Below are positions 14,441-15,062 of a DNA stretch of 15,062 nucleotides, one piece after another. Position numbers and translations under genes: made by a program. The stretch lies in the NCBI GenBank assembly GCA_031259505.1, contig JAIRLL010000379.1:1-15062 (forward strand), written 5' to 3'. Each line of letters begins with the position of its first letter. The first letter of the stretch is position 1. Under the pieces are notes generated by a model. The model did not search any database. It worked only from the letters and a program-made list of their open reading frames with translations, and was not told where the DNA came from. The DNA comes from Tannerella sp. GTDB taxonomy: Bacteria > Bacteroidota > Bacteroidia > Bacteroidales > Tannerellaceae.

Positions 14441-14537
14441 GAAATGAATTTGCCTGTTAATTTTTAAATCATTACAGTCATGGCAGAAAACAGGAACAGG
14501 GTGTAATGTCGAACTTTACGACACAGAGTATATCTTT

Positions 14538-14577
14538 CAAAAACAGGGAGACAGGGTACGAAACCCTGCCTCCCTGC
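14538..14577 (-). terminator. Intrinsic terminator of the susD-like gene
   Basis: On the minus strand, GCAGGGAGGCAGGG (14577-14564), a 7-nt loop and CCCTGTCTCCCTGT (14556-14543) form a 14-bp stem with two G-U pairs, followed by T residues. On the plus strand the same two positions become A-C mismatches and no U run follows, so it acts on the minus strand. Confidence 0.85.
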
Positions 14578-14588
14578 TACATTTTCAA

Positions 14589-15062
14589 TTACCAGCCGTA
14601 CGGCTGGGTAAGGCTTGGATTGAGTATGGTTTGTTCCTTCGGAATCGGGCGGTAGTAATCCTTCGGTTCGTCGAAACGGCGGTTCTGGTCGTCGGCGTTG
14701 CGGATATATCCCGACGAGCCGTTTTCGAGATAGAAGACGGAGCCGGGGTAAGCCCACGTGACATTGGCATCGTTTTTTTCGCTTTCGGAAGCGGCAATAC
14801 CGAAGTCGGGCACGCCGTCGTTCGTCACGTCATACACGTAAGGCAGCGCAGGCACATAGATACCCTGTTTCGAAATATCCATCTCCAACACTACTTTGCC
14901 TACGCCCCAGCGGTTGATGTCCAGCAGTCGGAAGCCTTCGCCGGCAAGTTCGACACGGCGTTCGCGACGGAGCGCCAGCAGTGCAGGGTCGGTAATGCCG
15001 GGATAGAGCGATTGCAGCGTGGCATCCACTTCGCGGGCAGGGTCGAAATGAGGCATCCCGAC
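14589..15062 (-). CDS. SusD/RagB family nutrient-binding outer-membrane lipoprotein, C-terminal part
   Basis: SusD-like lipoproteins sit on SusC-type TonB-dependent transporters and capture glycans or other nutrients at the cell surface. Only the last 157 residues are in the window; the frame continues past 15062 upstream. The segment has the family hallmark RRERRVELAGEGFRLLDINR (about 30-49 of this fragment) and the typical ending YYRPIPKEQTILNPSLTQPYGW (here YYRPIPKEQTIL then NPSLTQPYGW). The visible ATG at 15056 is internal and should not be taken as the start. A SusC partner would be expected further upstream on the minus strand, outside the window. The gene ends in TAA at 14591-14589, followed by a strong terminator, so it is the last gene of its locus. 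The substrate cannot be inferred. Confidence 0.93.
   Translation of the reverse strand, partial: VGMPHFDPAREVDATLQSLYPGITDPALLALRRERRVELAGEGFRLLDINRWGVGKVVLEMDISKQGIYVPALPYVYDVTNDGVPDFGIAASESEKNDANVTWAYPGSVFYLENGSSGYIRNADDQNRRFDEPKDYYRPIPKEQTILNPSLTQPYGW

Overview
The window looks like chromosomal DNA from a member of the Bacteroidota, most likely order Bacteroidales. Several independent signs agree: a SusD/RagB-type lipoprotein C-terminus, a DUF5916 outer-membrane protein, the type IX secretion protein PorQ, an ExbB / membrane protein / ExbD / ExbD energy operon, a Bacteroidales-style TonB, and promoters of the Bacteroidota form (TTTG about 19-20 nt before TAnnTTTG) ahead of several genes. 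The species cannot be named from the sequence alone.

Layout. Positions 1-2598 (minus) hold most of a DUF5916 / CBM9-like outer-membrane protein that runs off the left edge. Positions 2640-2945 contain a short transposase relic and the promoters of metK. metK (S-adenosylmethionine synthetase, 3084-4373, plus) is complete and well conserved except that codon 13, the invariant glycine of the SEGHPDK ATP-binding motif, reads TGA. A bidirectional hairpin terminator (4380-4404) separates it from a convergent minus-strand operon porQ-cmk-ispH (7128 down to 4517). Divergent to that lies tonB (7347-8039), which has its own terminator. It is followed by a polyprenyl diphosphate synthase and a TatD-family hydrolase, a tRNA-Ser(GGA), and the four-gene exbB / membrane protein / exbD / exbD operon, closed by a strong terminator at 12561-12599. 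The right end carries an Lrp/AsnC regulator, an Rpn/PDDEXK-family nuclease (transposase-like) with a repetitive coiled-coil tail, and the 3' end of a susD-like gene on the minus strand.

How the genes relate. TonB and the ExbB/ExbD set together would form the inner-membrane motor that energises outer-membrane transporters, including SusC/SusD systems such as the one cut at the right edge. PorQ belongs to the surface-attachment machinery of the type IX secretion system. ispH and the polyprenyl synthase are successive parts of isoprenoid synthesis, although they lie in different transcription units.

Most of the window is ordinary core genome. The observation most worth following is the in-frame TGA at an essential, invariant glycine of metK. 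Other genes here end normally in TGA, so a genome-wide reassignment of UGA is unlikely. A sequencing or assembly error, a strain-specific nonsense mutation, or local readthrough are the live options. I see no CRISPR array, prophage, or clearly new multi-gene system.
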